Source of the DNA: Pteria penguin | Lineage: Eukaryota > Mollusca > Bivalvia > Pterioida > Pteriidae | Assembly: GCA_035048485.1 (NCBI GenBank) | Contig: CM068590.1 | Location: 2,294,001-2,358,000, forward strand | DNA: 64,000 nucleotides | Direction of reading: 5' to 3' | In this document: piece after piece, positions 48,248 through 61,959 of the stretch | Layout: each line of letters starts with the position of its first letter | Position numbering within the stretch: the first letter of the stretch is position 1 | Translations under genes and position numbers: made by a program | The notes under the pieces: generated by a model | Database searches by the model: none | What the model saw: the letters and a program-made list of their open reading frames with translations, nothing else | What the model was told of the DNA's origin: nothing

Positions 48248-51200
48248 CTGAAATATACAAGAAAAAAATAAAATGCAGTTTCTTTATTGGAAAATATTAT
48301 CTTGATCATGAAAATAGGACTTTACTGACTGAAATATGAGCTCTATCTATACAATTGTTTGTGTATGGATACTGACCTTTTCTAAATATCCGTAACCCTC
48401 ATTCTTCTGCAAAACAGCAGCAGAGAGTCTGCTCTTTAGAGACTGTGAGCCACCATAATGTCTGGAATGTATATTAGTATACAACAGCTTAGTTTACTCT
48501 GAATTAATGTTGTAAAACTTCATCAATTTTTAATGAAGACTTGTGTCATTTTATGTAAATGATTGCATAGAAATGAGACACACAATTTCAAAATTTATCC
48601 TCAACATATCTGCAAATATTCTACAGTACTAAAAACATTATGCATTTGTGCAACACAATTTTCCTTAAGCATGTTTGCAATAAAGTTTGAAACAACCCAA
48701 TAGAAAAATCAAAGTCAAAAGGTCAACGTCATTATATTTCTTTGTTTGCAAGGGAAATAACTTACCTAGATTTTGGAGCTTTTGTTGATACAATTTGATT
48801 GAAGCTCTCATTGCTTTGTGTTGATCCTAGTTGTATCAGGGAAGAAGATCGCTGAATGTATCTAGAAACTAAGTCCTCCAAATCTTTCCTCAATGCCTGG
48901 TTTGTCAGAGCTTTCCCACCAGGAAGGCTTTTGTATCTAAAAATTAATTTATATACATATATTATATAAAAGAGCTGTTATATATCAAGATAAAAATAGG
49001 TAAAACTAGAGCTGTCCTAACTGGACAAATACCCAAATTTCAAGTCCCAACAAGATTTTTACAATAGGGTTAAGAGTGACCTTGACCATTGACGCACAAC
49101 CTTGGTTCATGGTCAAGACACACCGGCATCTCCTAAGGAAATGTACATGCCACTGGGCCTAAAAGCAGGTCAGAGGCATAAAACATTAGTGACAAAAACT
49201 CCTAATTTATAACAGAATTATTAGCTGATTTGCTTGCTCTTACTTTTTTGAATATGCAATGAGGGATTTTGTTATTCCTTTCTTGATGTGGTTTTGGTCA
49301 TCTTTCTTTTTCAAATTCTTAAAATCTATCTTTAATCTGTTCATGGTGGTTGAATCATTGTCTGCATGTATGATATCAACAGCACATCCAACATCCTCCA
49401 TTTCATGCAGCAAGTTTACTGCGAGATCTGGTTCCATGGACTTACTCGAGCCTATCCAGTTCTTATGACATTCATGCTCTGGGGGAATTCTGTTCTTGGC
49501 ATAGTGCAGCTCACAAGTAGCACATGACTTGCTTCTCACATCAAATCCCAAAACCTTCCCAGTTTCTTTTCCAATAAGAGAAGCATGTCCTAAAATTAAA
49601 ATTCATATTAAATCACCATAATCTGCATGTATCATTATATGATGTATCAGCTACTATGTTTACAATACATGTAGCAGTACACATATTATTGTTAATTAAA
49701 ATGTTACCTTGCATTAGGTCAAAGGATAAGGTCAATGTCACATAATGAAACTGCCGGGGAACAATTAACCAAACATGTTCATAACATCATAAACAGATAA
49801 ACATTCATGCATACACGACATCTTAGATTCAAGAACCAAATCTTTTAAGTAAGACAGACAAACAAACGGACTGATAGGAGTAAACCTATAGTCCCCTCTG
49901 GTTTCACATGCAAGCAGAGCTTATGGACTAAAAGTCCTTAATGACAGATGGATGAAAATTTAAAAGTAAATTTTGATGACATTTATGAAATCAACAATTG
50001 GTATTGAGTGACCATGAAAATAAATCTCTAAAGTAAAGCTAGTATCTTAGAGATAACACAAGAATAAATATAATAAAGATGAGTCAATATGAACTAACTT
50101 GTGTATTTATAATAAAATCATGAAGTGGTAATGGTTAGAAAATATATGTTATATTGAATTTATTCTAAAAAGTGCATTTACCAGTCAAGCTGTTATAATT
50201 AAAACCTGTCCCTCTCTTTTGCCAACCTCCATCAAAACTGACCTCAAGCTCCTAGAATAACAATATTATATGTTACATATAACATGCATAATACAAATCT
50301 AATATCAAAATCAATTAATAGTACTGTTCAAGAAACATGTACATATAATTATTTGAATAAAATGCTATACATAATTGAGATCAGTGGTACTCAGTTAAAT
50401 ATTTAAAGTAATTTTTACAATTATATATCCTTGTCATACATTGATGAGGCATACAATGTTGCATTAACTACATTCCATTACACAGTTTCCAAATATATTA
50501 CATATCATGTAATTTTTCATTAGATTATATAAATAGGGGAAAGTCAATGAAAATTAGGGAGCTGAATATAAGTACTAAAACAGAAAATGAGAAATGTAGG
50601 CATTTATACAAATGAAATTTTATAATACATATTACTGAGTACTGAGTATCATAATTAATAAATACCTTATCTAAAGACAATTCCTTTTCTTCTACTCGTG
50701 CTAAACTGCAAGACTCTTCAGCTAATTTACTGAAAACTTTCCCTAGTTTCTTTTCATGCCTTTGTACACATGATTTGCTCATGACAGGTAGGTTGCACTC
50801 TGACAGAAAATTCCTCATCTGGGCATAACCAAGTCCTGCATGAATCATCCCTATAAAGACAAAACTGTACATGTACAACATGTTAACCCAATTAAACCTT
50901 CATATATGAAAAAATATAGGATTTCAAGGAGTCATGTTGTTAAAAACAAATTATATCAAATCTAATTTGCAATGATAGCCATAAAGTTATTATCAGTAGC
51001 ATGGGAATATAAAACATTTTCAGTGGTAACTGCAGTGATTTTGATATTTATGATACAATTTTGTACAAAATCTATTAGTGTAACAACTTAAGGTCTCTGT
51101 TTTATACTAGATTCATTTAATTTTCACCAGTAGGACTTGTGATTTTCACCAGTAGGACTTGTGATTATTAATTTCTTAAATGTATGTGGCAGACTGCTCA

Positions 51201-52070
51201 GACTTTGGTCCAGTTAGCTCCGGTGGTTAAATATATTTACCTTGTTAGCACAAGGTCCTGAGTTCGAACCCCGACAACGATTTTTCAACTTTCCTGCTAA
51301 AATTTGGGGGTTTTACCAACTTTCTTCTGTTGGTGTAGCTGATAAGATACCATTGTGAGAGGAGCACTTTGTTGTGTGAGGTTTGGGGAAAACCTCAAAT
51401 CCGCAGGGAAGGTGTGTACATGTGTAACACTCTACTGCATAGGATGTCAACCCAGATAGCTCAGTTGGTAGAGCATTTGCCATTTTAGCGGAAGATCCTG
51501 GGTTCGAGTCCTGGCAATGATTTTTAACCTTCCTGCTACATGTATCATTGTACGCAGTAATCTAGGTGAGTCAATTGAGTATAGAGTGATTAGTTATTTG
51601 CAAAAGATAAAAAGATAAAAGTTTCAATAGTTCATACCTATCGTAATTTTGTCAGTAATGTCGAATGATCCAGACGAGTTCATCTTTCCAGTGGGAACAT
51701 CTGTTGTTGTTTGACACTCCTGGTTACTGCATTTTATATACAGAATGCTACCTAATCCACTCCTTCGTTCCCCGATTGTGTCGCATAAATGTAGACGACA
51801 ATTACATACTCCACAAAACATTCTATTTGCCAAAGTTTCAAACTCTACAATACGCCGACCCTGCCTCCAACTTTCGTCTACCTCGTTATGCATATTATGA
51901 TCGAGTTCTACCTCGGCGCTCACCTCGGTCAAATCACAGTACTCGTGATCGTGGCTCGCTACGTCTATGTCATCCTTACAACGCTTTCTACTTTTATTCA
52001 ATGTCGAGAAAAAAGCCGACCTCTTATGCGAACGCGCAAATTTTCCCTTCTTGTTTCGAATTTTACTCAT
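47198..52070 (-). CDS. Mutator/Kolobok-like transposase fused to a DEDDh 3'-5' exonuclease, intact, 7 exons
   Basis: Exons (minus): 52070-51638, 50850-50666, 50251-50182, 49589-49244, 48936-48766, 48461-48377, 48247-47198. Every junction has GT..AG and matching phase; the sum is 2,340 nt, i.e. 779 codons plus stop, without a break. The N-terminus is basic, followed by a zinc-ribbon-like C-x2-C...C-x4-C region. Transposase candidates are D213 in VSFDGGW, D306 or D308 in HADND, and E388 in QSNESFN, with WIGSSKSMEPD between. The last exon carries the exonuclease: ExoI FDLETTG (D523, E525), ExoII HNIANFD (D617) and ExoIII H678...D683, a complete DEDDh set. Likely nuclear; the transposase mobilises the element. 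The nuclease could process ends, which is inferred. Confidence 0.85.
51200..51545 (+). repeat. Two tRNA-like SINE heads in intron 1 of the transposase gene
   Basis: 51209-51290 (AGTTCGAACCCC B box) and 51448-51525 (AGCTCAGTTGGTAGAGC with GGGTTCGAGTCC B box) look like tRNA-derived SINE heads. Their stems are imperfect, so I do not call functional tRNA genes. Confidence 0.5.
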
Positions 52071-52200
52071 GTTAAGCAGTAAGATATATAATTTGTTTAC
52101 AATTTGTCGTCTGACAATTCGAACTGCGTCACTTAGACGCTTCGGATTTTACGATTCATTACAAACGTCCACATGACGTTATTCGATTATCTCCCTGTAT

Positions 52201-52214
52201 CCGGGTCCGTTACC
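52201..52214 (-). repeat. Right terminal inverted repeat of the TTAA transposon
   Basis: Reverse complement GGTAACGGACCCGG, 11 of 14 identical to the left end. Confidence 0.7.
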
Positions 52215-52218
52215 TTAA
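52215..52218. repeat. Right TTAA target duplication
   Basis: TTAA directly after the transposon; the B-box reading frame resumes at once. Confidence 0.85.
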
Positions 52219-53183
52219 CACGCAGTTCGAGTCACTAGGAATCTGCTCGCTACGTAACGGTGACGTCGTCGTGACGTCAGGCAGCAAAGAACACCGGGTC
52301 ATCCAGTACAGTATTAAAGGTAGAGTAGTACATGAATTTGATCCAAACTTGTTTTCCGATCCATGTGCCGTAGCTGTGAATAAAGTGAACGAGGATCTGT
52401 ACGTGTGTGACAGAGGAAGATTATTAGTAATTGGGAAAGACCACGGACTATGGTACACATATACAGGCTCCGATACTACATCATTCGAGCCCTGGGACGT
52501 CAGTCCTGTTTCGAATGGCCTTGTTTTCATTTCCGACATCAATAACAACAAAATACACATTCTGGACAAAAATGGGAACTTCCTCCAATTTTTACAATAT
52601 CCTGGAGTAAACAAGCCGAAGTACGTTGATGTAGACAGCGAGGGACGTGCATGGATCGGGAAGGTTGAAGGAAAAGTTAAACTGGTGAAATACTGACCAT
52701 TATCTATGCCCTTTACATATACCAATGGCGGAGTTTTTTTTTCCCCTATGATATATCTAGAGTTGTTGCTCCTTACATTCATATCCTGATTCCATTTTGT
52801 CAACGTCGATGAAAATGGGCTTTAACGTAGTATATATTTTCCATGCAATTATATGATATTTGCCTTCTTTGTGTTTTCGTTTGCAAGTAATCAAATAGAT
52901 ACAGAGTTATACACGCGTGCATACACTGGCGCTGATCAAGAAGTCCGCCGAAAACGAATTTTCTGAGAGGGAAGGAGGGGAAGGTTCCATCTAAGTCGTA
53001 CGGACATGATGTAAAATTACCCCCTTTACAACATAAAATAACAACAGAATAGATTCTCGGGTTAATTAATACCAACATTTCACCTATCTGTAAATATTTA
53101 AGACATACATGTGTTTAATGCATTGGATTTAAAGTTACCACTTTATTCATAACAAGTAAAATGTGGTGTTCAAGATATGGTCC

Positions 53184-55059
<1,876 letters not shown>

Positions 55060-55232
55060 TAGTCCCCTACGAATGTTTTTGTTGTTGTCCTGATCCATCA
55101 ATAGGTTGCGTCACCACAGACAAAAGTAGGTCACATAGGGTACCCTCCTTTGACAAATTTCTACAGTACAGCTGCTTACAGAGACAAAATGAATGCATAG
55201 GAATGACTTAGAGGAATCTGTGAAGAAGTGAT
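55060..55232 (-). repeat. Dispersed repeat related to 46683-46880
   Basis: Reverse complement shares GGTACCCTC...TTTGACCTACTTTTG-type blocks and a CCTATGCATTC block with 46683-46880. Confidence 0.6.
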
Positions 55233-55384
55233 TTTGTTTTTGGGGTTTTTTTTTTGGTAATCTCTTTCCTTGTATATTCTACTATTATCATTTTTTGAGT
55301 GTGTGCAGGTCCTTGGTGATTTGTGTCATACAGCTTTGTCAGATGTCTTCTGTTTTCACTTTTATTCAAAACTTTGGACGTTTT

Positions 55385-55465
55385 GTGTGTGTATGTGTGT
55401 GTGTGTGTGTTTTCTCTCTCTCTTTCTCTCTCTCTCTCTTGGGGGGTGGGGGGTGGGAATGGGGG
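55385..55465. repeat. GT / CT microsatellite and G-rich run
   Basis: (GT)n, then (CT)n, then GGGGGGTGGGGGGTGGG. Confidence 0.9.
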
Positions 55466-55525
55466 GCACTTCTTTTAATTTTCGTCCTTTAGATGATGAT
55501 GATGCTTTAATTTCTTGTATTAATA

Positions 55526-55795
55526 AAAGTCGGCGTGGCCCAGTGATATCGCGCGGGAAGCCGGGGTTCGAGTCCTGCCTTTCGGAATAGACAGTATAAA
55601 CCGAGGCCCCGTGTCGTGGTTTGCATGGCACGTTAAAGATTCCTCGCTGCTTCGGGTGGGTTCATTGCAAAGGTCAAAATGTGTATGCCCTGCATCAGGC
55701 AGATACCGTCACCATATACGTGAAATATTCGTAGCGTGGCGTTAAACAAAAGTCAATCAATCATTCATTCAATCAATCAATCAATCAATTTTGTT
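55526..55795 (+). repeat. tRNA-derived SINE, best preserved copy
   Basis: The tRNA-like head has GGCCCAGTGATA and the B box GGTTCGAGTCC. A conserved body follows (TGGCACGTTAAAGATTCC, TTCGGGTGGGTTCATTGC, ATACGTGAAATATTC), with the tail GGCGTTAAAC and (AATC)n. Older copies are at 10630-10915 and 12605-12890 in opposite orientation. Confidence 0.8.
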
Positions 55796-55965
55796 CCGCA
55801 AAGAAGGTAAAAACTGGTTTTGTGTATTTTTATGTAAAACAAGATGTTGATTTCATTTCATACCAATGCAATAATACGATTAGATTCAGTACCATTTCGT
55901 ATGTTCGTACACAGTCGAGAAAGAGAAATTTCTACATGAAAATACATCTTTAAAAACAGAATTCC

Positions 55966-55975
55966 CCCCCCCCCC

Positions 55976-56045
<70 letters not shown>

Positions 56046-56090
56046 AAAAAAAAAAAAAAAAAAAAAAAAAAACAAAAAAAAAAAAAAAAA
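55966..56090. repeat. Poly-C / poly-A tract
   Basis: C13 then about 110 A with few interruptions; ORFs of poly-F/poly-K type here are artefacts. Confidence 0.95.
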
Positions 56091-56214
56091 CCAACAACCC
56101 CAAAACAAAAATAATAAGTGCACAGATATGTGCTTCATTGTTCCTTTCTCATAAATCAAAAGAAATGTCTCAGAAATGTGGAAGTATGGCGAAGTAGGAA
56201 AGCGGGACAAGCAG

Positions 56215-56510
56215 TATCAAGACCTGATTTCGGAATGGAATTAGACACAAATTTTAAAACAAATACCCTTCTATATATTTCTGTTCACCAACGAATTCTG
56301 TTTGTTGATCACATACAACCTAACGACGGTTTGTCAAAGGAGGGTTCTCTTTGCCAAGTATTTAGCCCCACCCTGGATACACTATTTGACAAACCTGTCA
56401 CAAAAGCTTTAAAAGGAACATTGAGTATCAAGTTTCATTAAAATCCCTTCTTTGATCCTCAATAAAAAGTTATAACTATCGTTCACAGAAAATCTCACTC
56501 AAACTCAAAT
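56215..56510 (+). repeat. Flanking segment duplicated with the B-box gene, copy 2
   Basis: Counterpart of 40010-40330, upstream of the second B-box pseudogene. Confidence 0.65.
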
Positions 56511-56512
<2 letters not shown>

Positions 56513-56568
<56 letters not shown>

Positions 56569-56622
56569 GTGTGTGTGTGTATGTGTGTGTGTGTGTGTGT
56601 GTGTGGTGTGCGTGTGGGGGGG
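56513..56622. repeat. GT microsatellite
   Basis: (GT)n of about 95 bp with TAG and ATG interruptions, followed by a G10 run. Confidence 0.95.
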
Positions 56623-56779
56623 GGGTTGTTTACAAATGATGAAATTGCACATGTTTACCTGATTTGTTTAGTTTCCTTGATTCGTATTTATACCAAACTA
56701 TTATTATTATCTCCGTTGTTGTTATCTGTTCGATATATAAAACAAAAACATAGCAACATACCTAAGGCAATAACGTTCT

Positions 56780-57086
56780 CGACATCGGATGCGAAATGAA
56801 AAGGAATACGCACGAGTTTGTCCTTTTCTCAGAGGGAATAAAACGAATTTGTATGAAACACACTTTTATGGGTGCCGAATGTGTCATGAACCTTGTTTTG
56901 GAACATATGCCTTAACATCACGCATGCAATCTGTGATAAGAAAGAAATTGTTAAAACAGAATTGGGAGGGCCCCTTCAGGAATGTTGGACTCGATGGAAA
57001 AATATCCTTCTCGAAGCTAAATAAACAACGATCAAATACAGGGACAGCATCCAGAAAACTGACCAAGATTTGGTTTCCCATGCAAA

Positions 57087-57125
<39 letters not shown>

Positions 57126-58195
57126 AAATTCAAGCACAAGAAAGGTCAATAAATCATGAGTATGAACAATTCAAAAGAAATATTGAACAACAGTGCTAGA
57201 GGAACTTGTACAAATGTGTGTTATCAGTCTATTAGAATATAAGCTTGATATCGCCGATATGAAAGCTCTTCCAGCACTCACCCGACCGTCACCTCCTAGT
57301 TACACTCCTGGTTAAACTGATGATCAAACGATTTCCACCATGTTCGGGGACCTGAAACACATCTGTACAGAATTTACGAAAAACCATCACTACAGGCGTC
57401 CGCGCCTGTTACGCCATTATTATCCACGCCCGTAGTAATATCATCATTCAATCCTGGTTATAATTTACCTTACGTCGCCTGTACTACGTCATCAGGTCTG
57501 GCCTTGGTGAGGACTGATTGGACAGGTATACATCTGATGGACCATTACGTCAAAGTACTGGATACTATTTACACAGACTTCTACTTCTAAAGATTCACCA
57601 TCACTTTAGATTGAGATGTCCTCATTACTGACTATAGTTGTATAACTGTAGTTGTATCAGCTTCAAAGAGAGCAACATTTTGGGGAATAAATACATTATT
57701 TCACACGCAGTACGCATCACTGGGAATCTGCTCGCTAAGTAACGGTGACGTCGTCGTGACGTCAGGCAGTAAAGAACATCGGGTCATCCAGTATATTACT
57801 GAAGGGACTGTTGTAGATGAATTTAAAACTTGTTTTCCAATCTATGTGCACTAGCTGTGAATAAAGTGAACGAGGATTTGTACATGTGTGACAGAGGAAA
57901 AATAATAATGTTTGGGAAACCCCACGAACAACGGTACACATATCCACACTCCATCATTAAAACTCCTGGACATCAGTACTGATAAGAATGGTTGAGTTCT
58001 CGTAACTGGCAACAACAATATACACATCCCGGGCAAAGAGGGGGACTTTCTTCAATATTTACAATATCCTGGCCTAACAAACCGAGGTAGATCGATGTAG
58101 ACAAAATACTCAACATTTCACTTTATGTTGATGGTGACAGCCAGCGAAGTGTATGGATCGAGCAAAGCAATGAAATGAAAATAATGAAATACTGA
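56780..58195 (+). pseudogene. B-box / propeller gene, copy 2, heavily decayed
   Basis: It aligns in order with copy 1: B-box segment (56790-56950), coiled coil (56960-57090, interrupted by a 34-bp A tract at 57091-57124, then 57128-57300), propeller (57400-57690), and the C-terminal blades (57700-58195). Many frame breaks and stops are present. It keeps TGG where copy 1 has TAG (42190), and it lacks the 9.2-kb insertion, so it shows the empty target site at about 57695. Confidence 0.75.
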
Positions 58196-58855
58196 ACATT
58201 ATCTGCGATGTTTACGAATGTAAAGCGCCGATTAAAATGTTATTATATCATTTGCCTATTCCTATTTCATTATGGTAAATAAAATATGTTTAAAGTTAAT
58301 ATCCGTTTTCTCTCTATCTAGAGTTGTCATTCCTAACTTCTATGTACCTTTCGTTTACTCCGATGGCTATGACCTAAAGCTGATTGTTTATTAAAAATTA
58401 CGTATTTTAAGGCAGTAATACGATATGTGCCTTCTCTGTGAAAATATTTAAATATTGAAAACTCTCTTCGCTGTATACTGTTACAAAGCTCTGATTTTCC
58501 TCTATGATCTATCGTAATTTTCTAAGAGGGGAAAGGGGGGAGGGGGTGTCTCCTCTATGATGTTTTGTTGATTGATTATCGTTACTATTATGTATGGAGT
58601 ATAAGTTACTCCATGATCATATCACGTATATGGTGACGGCTGTAAGGTGTAAATTTACTTTTTTCACAGCATTAAATGAGAAGGGAGTATATTTTTGCTA
58701 GATTTCATTGTTAAAATCACCAGTCCACCTATCCATGTACTAGTATATCTAATACAAATAACCTGTTTAATTCAGTTAAAAAGTTAGCATTTCATTTATA
58801 TATTATTATTATAAATTAAAACGTACTATTGACGATAACATCCAACCTCCTGCTA
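58196..58855. other. Gene-free stretch
   Basis: AT-rich, no coding sequence; 58560-58660 resembles a SINE fragment (TTGATTGATTATCG, CATATCACGTATATGGTGACGG). Confidence 0.5.
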
Positions 58856-59616
58856 CTGTATACAGGGAAAATTTCGCCCCCGTTTTATTTGCGGTCTTTC
58901 GCCCCCTGATTGGAGGGCGAATTCAAAACGGGGCGAATATTTTTCAAACATTAGTCACAACTGAAAGAATTTTAACCAGTAGTTCAATGGGCATTTTTAT
59001 TTCACTCTTAGTTAAAACACTGGTATTTTAAAACATTTATTCCTTGTCGATATAAAGGTATGCAGGTGTCTAATAAAATTATTTAAAAGACAATTACACA
59101 AAATGAATTATAAAAATTGGCAGGCGTGCAATTATGCGAATATTACAGTCATGAAATACTGGTACAACTAAAGCGTGCTCATGTGCTTATGGACAACCAC
59201 TTGCAAACTCCGCATGCGCATTTAAATGCCAGCCAGTTCGAATGCTGATTTTATCAAATCGGAAGTAAGATCGCTACAGGCACTCTCCAACCACATAGCA
59301 CGAGTAGTTTTAATAGAAGAGAGACACCTCGGCATTTTTTTGACTTCCGTAGAGATGAATTCACTTTATCTGCGTACCAATTATTGCTTTTTAAGATTAT
59401 CTTTGAAGACTTTGTTCACTTTTAAATCCAATGGTTGCAGCTGATCCGTGCAACAAGCAGGTATAAACACGTACGTGTATGCAATGTTGGATTGTTTCAA
59501 TTTTTCTAGTACCCTTTCGTATGATTTTGAAGGGAGGGGGGGGGGGGGCGAATTCAGGACGGGGCGAATAAGTTTGAGGTCGTCAAAGGGCTCGGCGAAT
59601 TCAAAGCTGTATACAG
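58856..59616. mobile_element. Pogo-like (Tc1/mariner superfamily) element remnant, 761 bp
   Basis: Ends are CTGTATACAG at 58856-58865 and 59607-59616, flanked by TA on both sides. The termini are rich in TTCGCCCC / GGGGCGAA blocks. The interior keeps a fragment of transposase on the minus strand. Confidence 0.7.
59190..59445 (-). pseudogene. C-terminal fragment of a pogo/Tigger-like DDE transposase
   Basis: Minus-strand translation, broken by stops, contains LQPLDLKVNKVFKDNL and then SDLTSDLIKSAFELAGI, the pattern of the C-terminal part of DDE_1 transposases. The plus-strand ORF at 59226 is its shadow. Confidence 0.6.
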
Positions 59617-59629
59617 TATTATCTTCTTT

Positions 59630-59755
59630 ATTTTTATTTTCCTTCTTTATTTCCTTTCCTTCTTTCTTTCTTTATTTTTTCTTTCTTTCTTTCTTTCTCT
59701 TTCTTTCTTTATTTTTCTTTCTTTCTCTCTGCTTTCTTTCGTTTCGTTCCATGGA
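59630..59755. repeat. TTTC-rich microsatellite
   Basis: Imperfect (CTTT)n. Confidence 0.9.
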
Positions 59756-59999
59756 CATAATAATTAATGTAAATACATGTGATTTGTGATTTCTCTATGT
59801 TGCCTTGAACGACTTGTGTTACAAAGAAATTGCAATTTTCTTTATAATCAAATATCAAAAAATAAATTCAACTTAAAATCTTGGCACAAATAAAGGTAAC
59901 AATAACCAAGACTCACTTTAGTATGTAGTGAAATTGTGAGTGGTAAACAATCAATATCTGCCTTTGCCCAATTGTTATTTTTTCATTTCAGAATTAACA

Positions 60000-60109
60000 A
60001 AAAAAAAAAAAGACAAAAAAACAAAAAACAAAAACAAAAACAAAAAAACAAAAAAAAAAAAACACAAAAAAGAAAAAAAACAAGAAAAAGAAAAAAAAAA
60101 AAAAAAAGC

Positions 60110-60180
<71 letters not shown>

Positions 60181-60205
60181 CCAAAAAACCCCAAAAACAA
60201 AAACA
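60000..60205. repeat. A-rich simple repeat
   Basis: A runs interrupted by single C or G; lysine-rich or phenylalanine-rich ORFs here are artefacts. Confidence 0.95.
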
Positions 60206-60544
60206 AAATTAAAAGTGTCGAAGAGGAGTCTACACATCATATCACTCTGGACTTCATCATCATCATAATCATCCATTTCATCATCATCTCTACAAATACC
60301 ACCATAATCATCATCATAATTATCATTATAACAATCATCATATGAAACAATTTTATACATGCACATACAGGAACAGATGGAGACCACACTAAAGCCAAAG
60401 GAATTTTATCAGGGGGTGCGGAGGTGGCTGGTGGTGTTCAACCATATATTTTTGGTGTTATATTACTGATTATACAGGAAAAATTAGGAAGTACACTCAC
60501 CAGATTTCAGTGTATGTCTAGAATATATATATACACCCTGCAGT

Positions 60545-60767
60545 AGTAATGATTCGCTCATGCATAGGCCTAAACATACGATAATAGTGGTCATCCACTC
60601 ATGTATAGACCCATATATACGACAGTAGTGGTCATCCACTCATTGTATAGACCTATATATACGACAGTAGTGGTCATCCACTCATTGTATAGACCTATAT
60701 ATACGACAGTAGTGGTCATCCACTCATTGTATAGACCTTAAATACGACTATAGTGGTGCTCTATAAT
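60545..60767. repeat. 41/42-bp minisatellite, left part
   Basis: Units of 41-42 bp with core CATGTATAGACCTATATATA and CGACAGTAGTGGT. It continues at 61151-61622 beyond an inserted retroelement fragment. Confidence 0.85.
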
Positions 60768-61150
60768 AGAGCACGGTTTATCATGTTGATGTCGCATATA
60801 TGGTTATATCATTGTGTGTTTTACAAAACCTTACGTGTTTATATTTTTATGACCTCTCAATATGCAATACCTGTTGACCCTTGTTCTTTACATGGAGGAT
60901 TATTTATAAGTTTTTAAATGTACATCCTTTGATTGTTCTGCTGTTACGGTGAGTGGGAAGATGGGCCCGTAAACATTTGTTTGGCTTTTGTCAAATTAAA
61001 TGACCGTCCTAAGTCGGTATCGTAATTGCACTACAATCAAATATTTTTGTAATGTGTTATATGTGCTAGTATATTATTGATATTCATGTGTTGTATAGCT
61101 CCATGGTGACTTCTGCCACATAAACTGAGTCAGTGACTCCTCTTTTTCCC
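60768..61150 (+). mobile_element. 5'-truncated Naiad-type 3' end inserted in the minisatellite
   Basis: It matches 38769-39155 closely, with a short deletion after GGGCCCGTAAAC. It sits exactly between two parts of the 41-bp array, the kind of simple-repeat target reported for Naiads. Confidence 0.8.
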
Positions 61151-61622
61151 CCACTCATGTACAGACCTATATATAGGACAATAGTGGTGATCCATACACT
61201 CATGTAGAGACCTACATGTATATATAGGACAATAGTGGTGATCCGCTCATGTATAGACCTATACATACGACAGTAGTGGTGATCTGCTCATGTATAGACC
61301 GATATATACGACAGTAGTGGTGATCTGCTCATGTATAGACCTATATATACGACAGTAGTGGTGATACACTCATGTACAGATTTATATATAGGACAATAGT
61401 GGTGATCCGCTCATGTATAGACCTATACATACGACAGTAGTGGTGATCCGCTGATGTATAGACCTATCCATACGAGTGCTGGTGTTCCTATCACATATAG
61501 ACCTATAGGAACGACAGTAGTGGATATCCGATGTATAATGCTGTACATAAGGTAGTAGTGGTGTTGCGCTTGTGTATAAATACACAGCTACAACAATAGT
61601 GGTGATCCGAGCATTATATATA
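61151..61622. repeat. 41/42-bp minisatellite, right part
   Basis: About ten further units with more divergence (GATCTG/GATCCG variants, TCATGTATAGACC core). Confidence 0.85.
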
Positions 61623-61639
61623 TCTTTTTTATTATTAAT

Positions 61640-61930
61640 GTGTTATATTGATGTTAATCACACAGTATAAAATACTTTCAAAAGTAAAACATCTCTCTCT
61701 GCATCTAGAAAGTCCACAATATACGTGTAGGTGAAAGGTGATATACGTCCTCCCTCTTTCTAATCGACCCACCACATACGTATACGTTAATATACGTTGG
61801 CACTTAAAAGATCTCTCTCTCTCTCTCTCTCTGCTTCTAGTAGGTCCACTACATACATGTAGGTCAAAGGTGATGTACTTCGCCACGTAAAAGATCCTTC
61901 TATCCTTCGAGTGATTTCGGTATGTGTCAG
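61640..61930. repeat. Imperfect tandem repeat with CT microsatellite
   Basis: Two units of about 110 bp share AAAAGATCTCTCTCT, AGGTCCACTACATAC and GTAGGTCAAAGGTGAT-like blocks. Confidence 0.6.
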
Positions 61931-61959
61931 TCAAGATGTTGAGACCCTACACCAAGTAC

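Larger units (their letters stand above)
42983..52214 (-). mobile_element. 9.2-kb TTAA-targeting transposon encoding a transposase-exonuclease fusion
   Basis: The ends are GGCCACGGACCTGG on the left and, reverse-complemented, GGTAACGGACCCGG on the right (11 of 14 identical), flanked by TTAA. The second B-box gene copy shows the empty site (57695-57705, TTCA at the corresponding place), so insertion boundaries are exact. The minus-strand gene occupies 52070-47198. The remaining 4.2 kb at the left (43000-47197) is non-coding with nested repeats. TTAA duplications are typical of Kolobok and piggyBac; the transposase resembles the Mutator-like/Kolobok group rather than piggyBac. Confidence 0.85.
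41833..52696 (+). pseudogene. B-box / NHL-type beta-propeller (TRIM2/3-like) gene, copy 1, split by a transposon
   Basis: The 5' part (41833-42978) encodes a B-box1-like cysteine segment, a B-box2 (CQKHTDNKYVCWC..CNEACCLTC..HKGHD), a coiled coil and the start of a propeller. The 3' part (52219-52696) encodes propeller blades and ends in LVKY with TGA 52694. Removing 42983-52214 plus one TTAA rejoins both parts in the same frame. The 5' part is already broken: TAG at 42190 where copy 2 has TGG, and frame changes near 42345 and 42540. RING cysteines are not seen. Proteins of this kind are often innate-immunity or ubiquitin-related in bivalves; no function can be claimed for this copy. Confidence 0.8.

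Noticed and set aside
51448..51525. Functional tRNA gene
   Set aside because: A and B boxes are recognisable but acceptor and T stems are not complementary; more likely a SINE head. The same applies to 45825-45920 and 54757-54830.
42983..52214. piggyBac assignment from the TTAA target
   Set aside because: The encoded transposase has the NESFN / WIGSSKSMEPD type blocks of Mutator/Kolobok-like proteins, not piggyBac features, as far as I can tell by eye.
52210..52803. 197-codon minus-strand ORF
   Set aside because: Antisense of the propeller C-terminus of the B-box gene, which matches copy 2 in the plus frame.
59936..60387. Lysine- and phenylalanine-rich ORFs on both strands
   Set aside because: Poly-A/poly-T low-complexity sequence; the same holds for 55858-56210.
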